Below, one piece after another: positions 1-7,903 of a stretch of DNA of 64,000 nt. Origin of the DNA: Fervidobacterium changbaicum (GTDB taxonomy: Bacteria > Thermotogota > Thermotogae > Thermotogales > Fervidobacteriaceae). The notes beneath the pieces are model-generated. The model did no database searches, was not told the DNA's origin, and saw nothing but the letters and a program-made list of their open reading frames with translations. Both the position numbers and the translations under genes were made by a program. Location: assembly GCF_004117075.1 (NCBI RefSeq), contig NZ_CP026721.1:62001-126000 (forward strand). The letters are read 5' to 3'. Every line of letters begins with the position of its first letter. Position 1 is the first letter of the stretch.

Positions 1-452
1 TCCTGGACCTCTCTGTTTCTGAATGGAAAAGGGTCATTGATGTAAACCTCACAGGATATTTTTTGATGGCCCGCTTCGGTGTCCCGATAATCCTCGAAAC
101 AGTGGGAAAAGGAGCCATAGTTAATATTTCATCGACTCGTGCTCTGATGTCCGAGCCAGGGAACGAAGCTTATAGTACATCAAAAGCCGGAATTTTAGGA
201 TTAACACACGCATTGGCAAATTCTTTAGGACCAAAAATAAGAGTTAATGCGATATGTCCTGGCTGGATCTTGCATGAAGGTGAGATTATATCAGAAAGAG
301 AACATTCTCAACATCTGACGGGCCGTGCCGGAACAATCTCCGATATAGCTGAGATGGTTGCATTCTTGGTAGATGAGCAAAAAAGCGGATTTATAACTGG
401 GCAATATTTCGTAGTTGATGGCGGGATGACTAAGAAAATGATTTATATTTAA
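1..452 (+). CDS. SDR-family oxidoreductase, 3' part
   Basis: C-terminal part of a short-chain dehydrogenase/reductase; the reading frame is open from base 3, so the gene begins left of the window. Visible family landmarks are the NVNLTG-like segment (VIDVNLTGYF), the ISS strand preceding the active site (IVNISS), the catalytic YxxxK (AYSTSKAG), the post-catalytic RVNAICPGW segment, and the C-terminal GQYFVVDGG motif typical of FabG-like members. The Rossmann NAD(P)-binding N-terminus is outside the window. Such enzymes oxidise or reduce alcohols, sugars or acyl-ACP keto groups with NAD(P); the substrate cannot be deduced. It ends 43 bp before the next gene, which has its own ribosome binding site. 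Confidence 0.9.
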   Translation, partial: LDLSVSEWKRVIDVNLTGYFLMARFGVPIILETVGKGAIVNISSTRALMSEPGNEAYSTSKAGILGLTHALANSLGPKIRVNAICPGWILHEGEIISEREHSQHLTGRAGTISDIAEMVAFLVDEQKSGFITGQYFVVDGGMTKKMIYI

Positions 453-495
453 AGTCTAAAAAACTTCCTTGAACACTGGAGAGGTGAAAGAATAG

Positions 496-2577
496 ATGAG
501 CTTATTATCAAAACTATCAGACTTAATATTCAGATACAAATTCTTAATCATCTCAGTCCTTTTATTAATTCTTTCCATTATTATTATTCTGAACAACGGT
601 AAGGTTGAGACAAGAATAGAGACCTTTTTGCCGGGTTACAAACCCGGAAGACCAATAACGGAAATTGAAGACCCGGCAGTGCAAAATCTTGTAAAGATGA
701 GCATGAAATTTGGTGATAGATACACGGTGTCTATTATATACAAATCTCATAACAGTTTAGATAATGCTGGAAGTTTGAAAGATTTAGAAAGGTTACATAA
801 GAAACTTGAAAGTCTTGCCAACGTTCAAATGGTGATTTCTATACTGAACTACCCTGGTTCCGAAAGATATATGCAAAACGATGCCCTGGATCTGCTGAAC
901 TTACCAAACGAGTTACATAGTTTCGTGTCATCCGATGGTAAATACGCACTATTTTTGGTTATACTCTCCGTTGATAAAATGGTAGAACCAATTGTGAGAA
1001 GGATAACGAATGAACTAAAAGGTGAACCCGTTGTCGTTCTGTCAGAGGCTTCTGTTAACAATAAACTCTTTGACGAACTTAGAAGATCGATGCTGTTTTA
1101 TCCAGTTGTTATGTTCGGCGTGATATTTGCAATATTTTTCTATCAAACTCGCTCTTTCAGGGCTACCTTGGTTTCGCTTTTTATACCTATAATAGCTTCC
1201 ATCTACACCTATGCTGTACACTTCGCTTTCGGAGGCATTCTTAACATCCTAACCTCAATGATAGCATCATTCTTGATTATCATTGGTTCTGCATATCCGC
1301 TGCACTACTATAACGCTTTGTTCAGGGCGGAAAATGCTCGAAAGCACATGTTCGCTCCGATATTCTTTTCGATGTTCACAACAGCGGTCGGATTTTTATC
1401 TTTTTTGTTCGTAAAGATACCAGCATTTAGGGAATTCGGAATTCTTGTTTCTATTGGACTTCTTTTTGATTTTTCACTTACCATGACTGTCGGAAACGAA
1501 CTATTGTTACACGCTCGTTCGAAGACAAAAAGAATGCCCAGCTCTTTTGGGATAAGGTACGTTGGTAATAAGGTCGCTTTGGGAATACTGGCAACTGTCT
1601 TGTTTTTCATTATCTTGTCTTTCTTTTTCATTCCAAAGATAAAGGTAGGACTAACGAGTACGGATTATTTTTCAAAAAACTCCGATATAACGAAAGCGTA
1701 TAGCCTTCTAGAAGAAAAGTTCGGTATGAAGGACGTTATCTATCTGGTTTTAGAAAAAGAAAATGGTGTTTTTCTACCGTTCGATAACAAAAACATAGAT
1801 GAGATAATTAAAGAGCTTTCGAAATACCCGGAAATAAGCAGTGTTGACTTTCCGAGAACAGTTCCAATTACAGTACTTGTATTAGCATCACGGACACAAC
1901 CTTTGTTGAGGCATTACATAGCCGATGGAAAGACAATCCGACTTTCAATAAATCTCTCACCTATGGGCTCAGAGAATCTGGAGAAAGTTACCCAAGTCGT
2001 CAATGAAATTATGAAAAAATACAACTATAAATACTATCTTGCAGGCAGTCCGTTTGTGTGGAAAGCTGTAAATGATAATATACTTGCGAGTCAAATTCAA
2101 AGTTTAGTAGCGGCGCTTATCATAGTATTCGTAACTCTACTCGTAGTATTCAGGGACTTCTCAGAGTCTTTAAAATTGGTATCGCCCGTACTTTTTGCAA
2201 CTGTACTTAATTTCTTTTATATGTCTGTTTTCAAGATGAAACTTGAGATTTCCACGGCGCTTACTTCGAGCATAATAATTGGACTTGCTATTGATTATTC
2301 TATCCACGTCGGTCACGATTACGGTAAGACAAAGAATATCTTCACAACGATAAAAAACGTTGGACCAGCGATATTAGGGAACGCTCTAGGAATTGTAGGA
2401 GGGTTCTTGACGTTGTTAATAGGTGGCGAGTTGAGTATGTTCAAAAGAATCGCAATACTTGTTTCTTTGGGAATATCCACTGCCGCATTATTGACATTGA
2501 CTGTGTTGCCTTATCTTCTGTCACTTGAGAAGGTTAAAGGCTTAAAAAAGGACATCACGAAAACAAGTAATAATTAG
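496..2577 (+). CDS. RND/MMPL-superfamily exporter
   Basis: A 693-residue integral membrane protein with the layout of the RND (MMPL/SSD) superfamily: one N-terminal membrane helix (about residues 13-33), a large extracytoplasmic loop (about 35-195), a block of helices (about 200-340), a second helix and loop (about 360-530), and a final helix block (about 540-680) containing GLAIDYSIHVGHDYG, which resembles the helix carrying proton-relay acidic residues in RND pumps. At about 700 residues it matches the small archaeal/Thermotoga-type predicted exporters, not tripartite AcrB pumps (about 1,000). The ATG follows GGAGAGGTGA. It probably exports lipophilic or lipid-like compounds; the substrate is unknown. 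It sits 18 bp upstream of nadE and may be co-transcribed with it. Confidence 0.85.
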   Translation: MSLLSKLSDLIFRYKFLIISVLLLILSIIIILNNGKVETRIETFLPGYKPGRPITEIEDPAVQNLVKMSMKFGDRYTVSIIYKSHNSLDNAGSLKDLERLHKKLESLANVQMVISILNYPGSERYMQNDALDLLNLPNELHSFVSSDGKYALFLVILSVDKMVEPIVRRITNELKGEPVVVLSEASVNNKLFDELRRSMLFYPVVMFGVIFAIFFYQTRSFRATLVSLFIPIIASIYTYAVHFAFGGILNILTSMIASFLIIIGSAYPLHYYNALFRAENARKHMFAPIFFSMFTTAVGFLSFLFVKIPAFREFGILVSIGLLFDFSLTMTVGNELLLHARSKTKRMPSSFGIRYVGNKVALGILATVLFFIILSFFFIPKIKVGLTSTDYFSKNSDITKAYSLLEEKFGMKDVIYLVLEKENGVFLPFDNKNIDEIIKELSKYPEISSVDFPRTVPITVLVLASRTQPLLRHYIADGKTIRLSINLSPMGSENLEKVTQVVNEIMKKYNYKYYLAGSPFVWKAVNDNILASQIQSLVAALIIVFVTLLVVFRDFSESLKLVSPVLFATVLNFFYMSVFKMKLEISTALTSSIIIGLAIDYSIHVGHDYGKTKNIFTTIKNVGPAILGNALGIVGGFLTLLIGGELSMFKRIAILVSLGISTAALLTLTVLPYLLSLEKVKGLKKDITKTSNN

Positions 2578-2595
2578 GATAGGAGGCGACTCTTC

Positions 2596-4347
2596 GTGAA
2601 AAAAGTAAGAATAGCATTGGCACAAATTAACACAACTGTTGGTGATGTAGAAGGCAACAAACAAAAGATTATCGAATTTATCAAGAGAGCTGCAGAGTAC
2701 GATTCAGATGTGCTGGTTTTTCCGGAAATGTCGATAACCGGCTATCCTCCGGAAGATTTGCTTTTCAAAACTCACTTCGTTCAGGACAACATAAAGGCGC
2801 TTGAGGAAATTGCCATGCACGTACCAAGATCACTTATCGCTGTTATTGGTTTTGTCGATAAGGATGGAGATATTTACAACGCAGCCGCGGTCGTGAACGA
2901 TGGCAAGATTGTGGCGAAATATCACAAGAATTATTTGCCAAACTACGGTGTTTTTGATGAAATGCGATACTTTCAAAAGGGCAATAGAGCGCTGGTAATC
3001 GAATTTGATAATGTGCGAATGGGTGTAACTATTTGCGAAGACATTTGGTATCCTGGTGGACCTGCACGAGCAGAAGCTCTTTACGCTGATGCGCAGATCT
3101 TAGTGAATCTTTCGGCCTCACCATACTATCAAGGGAAGCTTCTGTGGAGGGAGAAAATGCTTTCCACAAGAGCAAACGACAACCTTGCAGTCGTGGCTTA
3201 CGTAAACCTTGTCGGCGGTCAAGACGAGCTTGTCTTCGATGGTGCGAGTATTGTTCTAAATGAAGCTGGGCAACTTCTGGCTAGAGCAAAGCAATTTGAA
3301 GAAGATTTGCTCATAGTTGATGTGGATGTTGATAGTGTAGATAAAGCGCGTTTAAAAGATCCGAGAAGAAGGCAAGATAAACTTATGGTAACAAAAGAAG
3401 ATTTAGAGTGCATCGAGTTTGTCGGAATTCCATTTGAGAGAAAAGAAAAGAAGAACAAAATAACCAACCGAGTGGAACCTCTGCTTTCGGATGTCGCTGA
3501 AGTGTACAACGCACTGGTTGTTAGTTTACGAGACTATGCAACAAAGAACGGAATGAAGCAGGCTGTGATAGGACTTAGCGGTGGGATTGATAGTTCATTA
3601 GTAGCCTGCATTGCTGTTGACGCGTTAGGCAGGGAAAACGTGATTGGCGTTTCAATGCCCGGACCATTTTCGTCTGAACATAGCAAGGAAGACGCACAAT
3701 TACTTGCGGAAAATCTTGGAATAAGATTTTTGACAATCCCTATTGTCGATGCGTACAATACCTTATTGCGAACGTTAAAGCCTGTTTTTGGCGATTTACC
3801 GTTCGATACAACAGAAGAAAACTTACAGGCAAGGATACGTGGAGTTATACTTATGGCTCTCTCTAATAAATTCGGCTGGCTCGTCTTGACAACAGGCAAT
3901 AAGAGCGAAAGTGCAACAGGGTACTCCACACTGTACGGCGATACGGCAGGTGGGTACGCGGTAATCAAAGATTTGTACAAGACGATGGTTTACAAACTAA
4001 GCGAATATGTAAACCAGAAAGCTGGAAGAGAGATCATACCGCACAGGGTGTTCATAAAACCACCGAGTGCAGAATTGAGGGAAAATCAAACGGACCAAGA
4101 CAAATTGCCTCCTTACGAAGTCCTTGACCAAATATTGAAACTCTATGTCGAAGAAGATTGTAGCGTTGAAGAAATCGTGAAGCTCGGATTTGATGAAAAA
4201 ACAGTGAAAGAAGTTGCAAAAATGGTAAATATAAACGAATATAAACGAAGGCAAACACCACCAGGACCAAAGGTTACACAAAGAGCATTTGGAAAGGATA
4301 GGAGACTGCCAATAACAAATGGCTATAAAGAGCACAAAAAAAGCTAA
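2596..4347 (+). CDS. nadE: NAD+ synthetase, glutamine-hydrolysing
   Basis: A 583-residue two-domain enzyme making NAD+ from deamido-NAD+, ATP and glutamine, the last step of NAD biosynthesis. Residues 1-280 form the nitrilase-type glutaminase domain with the expected triad: E44 (VFPEMS), K111 (KYHKNYLPNYG) and C147 (VTICEDIWYPGG). Residues about 300-575 form the synthetase domain with the PP-loop SGGIDSS at 328-334. Length fits the bacterial glutamine-dependent class. The start is GTG, preceded by AGGAGGCGA about 7 bases upstream. It is followed by a strong intrinsic terminator. Confidence 0.97.
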   Translation: MKKVRIALAQINTTVGDVEGNKQKIIEFIKRAAEYDSDVLVFPEMSITGYPPEDLLFKTHFVQDNIKALEEIAMHVPRSLIAVIGFVDKDGDIYNAAAVVNDGKIVAKYHKNYLPNYGVFDEMRYFQKGNRALVIEFDNVRMGVTICEDIWYPGGPARAEALYADAQILVNLSASPYYQGKLLWREKMLSTRANDNLAVVAYVNLVGGQDELVFDGASIVLNEAGQLLARAKQFEEDLLIVDVDVDSVDKARLKDPRRRQDKLMVTKEDLECIEFVGIPFERKEKKNKITNRVEPLLSDVAEVYNALVVSLRDYATKNGMKQAVIGLSGGIDSSLVACIAVDALGRENVIGVSMPGPFSSEHSKEDAQLLAENLGIRFLTIPIVDAYNTLLRTLKPVFGDLPFDTTEENLQARIRGVILMALSNKFGWLVLTTGNKSESATGYSTLYGDTAGGYAVIKDLYKTMVYKLSEYVNQKAGREIIPHRVFIKPPSAELRENQTDQDKLPPYEVLDQILKLYVEEDCSVEEIVKLGFDEKTVKEVAKMVNINEYKRRQTPPGPKVTQRAFGKDRRLPITNGYKEHKKS

Positions 4348-4360
4348 GAAACTAATGTTA

Positions 4361-4387
4361 CCCCCACTTACAAAGGTGGGGGCTTTT
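4361..4387 (+). terminator. Rho-independent terminator after nadE
   Basis: CCCCCAC (4361-4367) pairs perfectly with GTGGGGG (4376-4382) around an 8-base loop, followed by CTTTTG. It lies 13 bases after the nadE stop and separates nadE from the convergent cation-efflux gene. Confidence 0.9.
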
Positions 4388-4440
4388 GTTAGTATCAAAA
4401 GAAATGAAGAATCCTATCGATGGTTTCGCTTTTGTGACAC

Positions 4441-5466
4441 TTAGTAACACGATATCAATCCTTGGCCTTTGCAACCATTATATTCGAATTGAATAGTTAC
4501 ATGGTTTATACCAACCTTTTCAAGTTCCGCTTTGATTTCAGTGTATACCTTCATTGTGTCGCTTACCTTAACGTCTTCCTTTAAATTCACATGAGCTTCA
4601 AAAAGGATGTTCTTCTCATCGAGCGCCCAAATGTGTAGATGGTGAATGTCTTTTATGACAGGGTTTTTCAATAGTGCGGAATTGATATTCTCTATATCAA
4701 TATTTACAGGCATACTTTCCATAAGAATCGATAATGAATCTCTCACGATTTCTATTCCCTCTTTAATCACGTATGCCGCAATTAAAATCGTCATTACTGA
4801 GTCCAGAAACTTGAAGTTGTATATCTTAATAAACACTGCACTCATCAAAACTGCGATAGAAGACAGAGAATCTATCAACATATGTAAGTACGCTGACTTT
4901 ATGTTAAGGCTCTCCTTCGACCATTTTCTTAGTATCAACATGCTAGTGAAATTAGCGATAAGTCCTATCAAGCCAACAACAAAAACAATACTAGTGTTTA
5001 TTGATACAGGCTTAAGAAGTCTCTTAATTGCTTCTATTATGAGTACTATACCTATTACCAACAGAGCAGTGGAGTTTAAGAACGCAGCTACTATATTGGC
5101 ACGCTTGTATCCAAAAGTCTTTTGGTAATTATTTGGCCGTTTCGAAATCCTTGCAGCTGCGTAAGAAATTATCAAAGACAGCGTGTCACCAAGGTTGTGG
5201 GCGGAGTCTGAGATCAGAGCCAAACTACCCGCAACGATACCACCTACAAACTCTGCCAATGTTATACCCAAATTTAATAGCACAACCATAGAGAAATGAT
5301 GAATATTAATTTCGCCGTTTGGGAGACCGTCCTTATGGGAATGTCCATGAGAATGTCTGTGTGAAGTAATTAGACCGTTTCTATTATGTTCCCTAAACTC
5401 TTCGTGGTTGTTTTGGCCACCGTGATTGTGTGTGATTATTTTCTTTGCACTATTTTTTAATGTCAT
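4441..5466 (-). CDS. CDF-family cation (zinc) efflux protein
   Basis: Cation diffusion facilitator (CzcD/ZitB type), an inner-membrane Me2+/H+ antiporter. A His-rich cytosolic N-terminus (several HxH repeats such as HRHSHGHSH) precedes six predicted membrane helices. The metal site is visible as SDSAHNLGD in helix 2 and HMLIDS in helix 5 (paired His/Asp residues), followed by a C-terminal metal-binding domain (about the last 85 residues). I place the start at the ATG at 5466 (AGGGG 10 bases upstream; 341 residues); an in-frame TTG 21 bases further upstream overlaps the repressor stop but has no ribosome binding site. It is downstream of an ArsR repressor with a CzrA-type zinc site, so zinc (or cobalt) is the likely substrate and regulation is likely by derepression. 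Confidence 0.93.
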   Translation of the reverse strand: MTLKNSAKKIITHNHGGQNNHEEFREHNRNGLITSHRHSHGHSHKDGLPNGEINIHHFSMVVLLNLGITLAEFVGGIVAGSLALISDSAHNLGDTLSLIISYAAARISKRPNNYQKTFGYKRANIVAAFLNSTALLVIGIVLIIEAIKRLLKPVSINTSIVFVVGLIGLIANFTSMLILRKWSKESLNIKSAYLHMLIDSLSSIAVLMSAVFIKIYNFKFLDSVMTILIAAYVIKEGIEIVRDSLSILMESMPVNIDIENINSALLKNPVIKDIHHLHIWALDEKNILFEAHVNLKEDVKVSDTMKVYTEIKAELEKVGINHVTIQFEYNGCKGQGLISCY

Positions 5467-5483
5467 ACCAGGAACGCCCCTTT

Positions 5484-5828
5484 TCAAAACGCAAATACTT
5501 TACTATCTGGAGTTCGCACTCTGTGTGCTAGGTGTTCGATGGTTTTAGTTATTATCTGTCTCACATGCTCATCGTCCAGTGAGTACAAAACATTCCTCCC
5601 AATTCGCCTGTACTTAACGATTCCAACCTGTCTTAAAATCCTCAGTTGATGTGATACAGCAGACTGGCTGATTCCAATAACCGATACAATATCGGATACG
5701 GTTCTTTCACCTTCCAGTAGTGAAAGAATGATTTTCAAACGCGTTTCATCAGAAAGAGCGGAGAAAAAATCACTTAGATAGAAGAAAAGGTACTCAGGCA
5801 CACTTTTCTTTTGCGCATTCTCAGGCAT
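5484..5828 (-). CDS. ArsR/SmtB-family metal-sensing repressor, CzrA-like
   Basis: A 114-residue winged-helix repressor. Recognition-helix region SQSAVSHQLRILRQ (about 54-67) is typical of ArsR/SmtB. The C-terminal alpha5 helix carries D86, H88, H99 and H102, the exact DxH-x10-HxxH spacing of the interfacial Zn/Co site of CzrA and SmtB. There is no CxC site of the arsenic/cadmium sensors. ATG preceded by AAGGAGG. It lies directly upstream of the CDF exporter, and a consensus promoter plus a perfect palindrome lie upstream of it, so it very likely represses its own operon until zinc binds. Confidence 0.95.
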   Translation of the reverse strand: MPENAQKKSVPEYLFFYLSDFFSALSDETRLKIILSLLEGERTVSDIVSVIGISQSAVSHQLRILRQVGIVKYRRIGRNVLYSLDDEHVRQIITKTIEHLAHRVRTPDSKVFAF

Positions 5829-5850
5829 ATTCTTGCCTCCTTATAATAAA

Positions 5851-5864
5851 TGAACATATGTTCA
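5851..5864. promoter_or_regulatory. ArsR/CzrA-type operator
   Basis: Perfect palindrome TGAACATATGTTCA, extended to 16 bp by flanking A/T. It matches the core of SmtB/CzrA 12-2-12 operators (TGAA-N6-TTCA). It lies at about +8 to +21 relative to the start point predicted from the upstream promoter, and 23 bp before the repressor ATG. Confidence 0.85.
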
Positions 5865-5877
5865 TATATCGAAACAT

Positions 5878-5906
5878 ATTATAAAGCACAAAATGGTGAT
5901 TGTCAA
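5878..5906 (-). promoter_or_regulatory. Consensus sigma70 promoter of the arsR-CDF operon
   Basis: Read on the minus strand: TTGACA (5906-5901), 17-base spacer, TATAAT (5883-5878). Both hexamers are perfect consensus. The predicted start near 5871 places the palindromic operator just downstream. Confidence 0.9.
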
Positions 5907-5937
5907 AATGCTCTTCAAAACAATTTCGGGAACTCAA

Positions 5938-6690
5938 TCATCCAAAGCTTTTAACAAGGCTAACAATCACCGATTCCCAGCCGTTTGCTAATATGAAAAC
6001 TAAGACTTTAAAGGGCAGAGAAACCAACACGGGAGGAATCATGATCATACCAAGTGAGAGTAAGATGCTTGCGACAATCATGTCGATTATTATGAAAGGC
6101 ACGTAAATAAGAATCCCCATTTTAAAGGCTATCTCTATTTCCCCCAAAACAAATGCGGACGTTAAAAGTGAATCTGGGGCTTCCTCTATGTTGTTAACCT
6201 TTTGATTGAGAGCGTTCGCAAGAACAAAGACGTTGTCTTCATTGTGGTGATTGACTAGCTCTGTTAGCATGAATTTTCTCACAGTTCCCATCGTACGGGA
6301 GAAAAACTCTTGATAAGTTATCTTTCCATCCATGTAGGGTTGCAACGCGTTTGCATTTATCTCGTTCCATGTAGGCTGCATAATAAAAAAGGTAAGAATC
6401 AAAGCAAGGCCAATGAGTACCTGGTTTGGAGGAACTTGTCTTGTACCTAAGGCATTTCTTACAAAGGAGAAAACGATAATTATCCGTGTAAACGAGGTAA
6501 AAAGCATCAAGATACTCGGCGCTAATGTCAGCACCGTTAGTACAAGTAGTATTTCTAATGTCGCAACAAGGTCTCTTGGGGATTGATTTGGTGTTACCTG
6601 GATGCGTATACCTGGTATAGGCACCTCGTCTTGAGGGAAGAAAGAGGTAGTTAATAAGAAGATAAAGAGCAACACGGCAAATCTCTTCAT
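5938..6690 (-). CDS. fliP: Flagellar export apparatus protein FliP
   Basis: A 250-residue membrane protein of the flagellar type III export gate, where FliP, FliQ and FliR form the pore. It has an N-terminal signal-like helix (FAVLLFIFLLTTSFF), the family block LTLAPSILMLFTSFTRI, the RNALGTRQVPPNQVL segment, and the C-terminal GMIMIPPVLVSLPFK block. Length is normal (about 245). The ATG overlaps the fliO stop (ATGA), implying translational coupling. It is the last gene of the leftward chemotaxis/flagellar string; fliQ is not found after it, since the zinc-resistance cassette follows. Confidence 0.97.
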   Translation of the reverse strand: MKRFAVLLFIFLLTTSFFPQDEVPIPGIRIQVTPNQSPRDLVATLEILLVLTVLTLAPSILMLFTSFTRIIIVFSFVRNALGTRQVPPNQVLIGLALILTFFIMQPTWNEINANALQPYMDGKITYQEFFSRTMGTVRKFMLTELVNHHNEDNVFVLANALNQKVNNIEEAPDSLLTSAFVLGEIEIAFKMGILIYVPFIIIDMIVASILLSLGMIMIPPVLVSLPFKVLVFILANGWESVIVSLVKSFG

Positions 6691-7010
6691 TTTTTACCAC
6701 CAACGAATTTTTGTAAAATTGATTCAAAGCTCGAATTTCTGCCAGCTTCGGTGTCTATCTCTCCCTCTTCTATAGTATCGAGTTTTTTGACTACTGTTGC
6801 CTGGTTTGGTCCTATAAGAATGACGTAGTATTCCTTCAAAATTCTAACAAGCACTAACGAAGTAGTTCTGTCCAAGTAAACTCTGCTAATTACCTTAGCA
6901 AAACGCCCCCCAACCGTGTTGGGGAGCTTTCTTTTCAATAACCAGTATGTGCCAAGAAGTATCGCTATTATTGAAATGAGGCCAATTAAGAAACTTACAA
7001 GCCCTCCGAT
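6687..7010 (-). CDS. fliO: Flagellar biosynthesis protein FliO, likely non-canonical start
   Basis: Small protein between cheY and fliP, the usual place of fliO, which assists FliP assembly. The conventional start would be TTG at 6938 (83 residues), but this would drop the membrane segment. The same frame is open upstream to a stop at 7026-7028 and encodes a hydrophobic helix (GLVSFLIGLISIIAILLG) followed by basic LLKRK, the expected FliO topology. No ATG, GTG or TTG exists in this extension. I place the start at ATC (7010), 7 bases after AGAGG, giving 107 residues. The soluble part (GGRFAKVISRVYLDRTTSLV..., LIGPNQATVVKKL) looks like the FliO beta-rich domain. FliO identity rests on context, topology and short motifs; the start codon is uncertain. 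Confidence 0.75.
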   Translation of the reverse strand: MGGLVSFLIGLISIIAILLGTYWLLKRKLPNTVGGRFAKVISRVYLDRTTSLVLVRILKEYYVILIGPNQATVVKKLDTIEEGEIDTEAGRNSSFESILQKFVGGKK

Positions 7011-7058
7011 TTTTCTTCCTCTCCCTTAGTAATTTTATGAGTAAAAAACCGTCTTGAA

Positions 7059-7418
7059 TTATTTCACCACTTTCTGAACAGCTTCAATAACCCTAGCCGC
7101 TTGGAAGGGTTTGACTATGAAGTCTTTCGCGCCGGCTTGTATGGCTTCTATCACCATAGCCTGCTGACCCATTGCACTACAAACAATAATTGTGGCGTTT
7201 GGGTCAATCTTTTTTATTTCTTTGATCGCGTCGATTCCGTTCATCTCGGGCATTGTGATGTCCATTGTCACAACATCCGGCTTCAGTTCTTTATACTTTT
7301 CTACAGCTTCAACACCGTTAGCAGCTTCACCAACAACCTCATGCCCCGCCTTTGTCAAAATGTCCTTCAACATCATGCGCATAAAAGCTGCATCATCAAC
7401 AACCAGAATACGTGCCAT
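7059..7418 (-). CDS. cheY: Chemotaxis response regulator CheY
   Basis: Single-domain receiver of 119 residues that, when phosphorylated by CheA, binds the flagellar switch. Acidic pocket D8/D9, phospho-acceptor D53 (TMDITMPEMNG), S81 (VCSAMG) and K103 (IVKPF) are all present. The length shows no output domain. It closely resembles Thermotoga-type CheY. The ATG is preceded by GGAGGTGG and lies 1 base after the cheW stop, so the two genes are tightly coupled. Confidence 0.97.
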   Translation of the reverse strand: MARILVVDDAAFMRMMLKDILTKAGHEVVGEAANGVEAVEKYKELKPDVVTMDITMPEMNGIDAIKEIKKIDPNATIIVCSAMGQQAMVIEAIQAGAKDFIVKPFQAARVIEAVQKVVK

Positions 7419-7419
7419 C

Positions 7420-7863
7420 TTATGCCACCTCCGACCCTATAATTTCTTTGACTATTTCTTCCAGGTTAAGATAAACTATCAGCCTTGAATCCTTTTTTAT
7501 GAGTCCTTTTGCTTTCTTGCCGTAAGTGTTCATTTTTCCAAGGTTAGTTTCCAATTCCTCGCTCTTCACTCTCATAACACCAACAACTTCATCGACCATT
7601 AAGCCAAACTCAACATCTTCGACTTTTGCGATGATTATCTTTTTGTATTCAACATTGCTCTCGTTAGCGAGTAACATTGGAAGGCTTATCACAGGAACGA
7701 TTTTTCCTCTTAGGTTTATTACACCTTCAATTATCTTTTTAGCCCTCGGGACTGGGGTTATCTCTGTCTTTTCTATCACTATTTCTACCATTTCAACACC
7801 AATTGCCATCTCTTGGTTAAGTGCCTTAAAAACAAGCACTTCAAATTCCATGCTCTCACTCAT
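7420..7863 (-). CDS. cheW: Chemotaxis coupling protein CheW
   Basis: A 147-residue CheW-domain adaptor linking CheA to chemoreceptors. Recognisable family segments: FEVLVFKALNQEMAIGVEMV, PRAKKIIEGVINLRGKIVPVI (the classic NLRGxIxPV signature) and LMVDEVVGVMRV. The start chosen is the ATG at 7863, six bases after GGGGGTG; a GTG at 7872 directly abuts that Shine-Dalgarno and is less likely. It sits 40 bp downstream of cheA and 1 bp upstream of cheY. Confidence 0.96.
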   Translation of the reverse strand: MSESMEFEVLVFKALNQEMAIGVEMVEIVIEKTEITPVPRAKKIIEGVINLRGKIVPVISLPMLLANESNVEYKKIIIAKVEDVEFGLMVDEVVGVMRVKSEELETNLGKMNTYGKKAKGLIKKDSRLIVYLNLEEIVKEIIGSEVA

Positions 7864-7903
7864 CGGCTCCACCCCCTAATTAGTTGTTGGTTAGTGCGCT
7901 TTT

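Noticed and set aside
5900-6106. Rightward reading frame over fliP.
   Set aside because: It lies antisense to a clear fliP gene, has no family match, and its coding pattern is that of a shadow frame.
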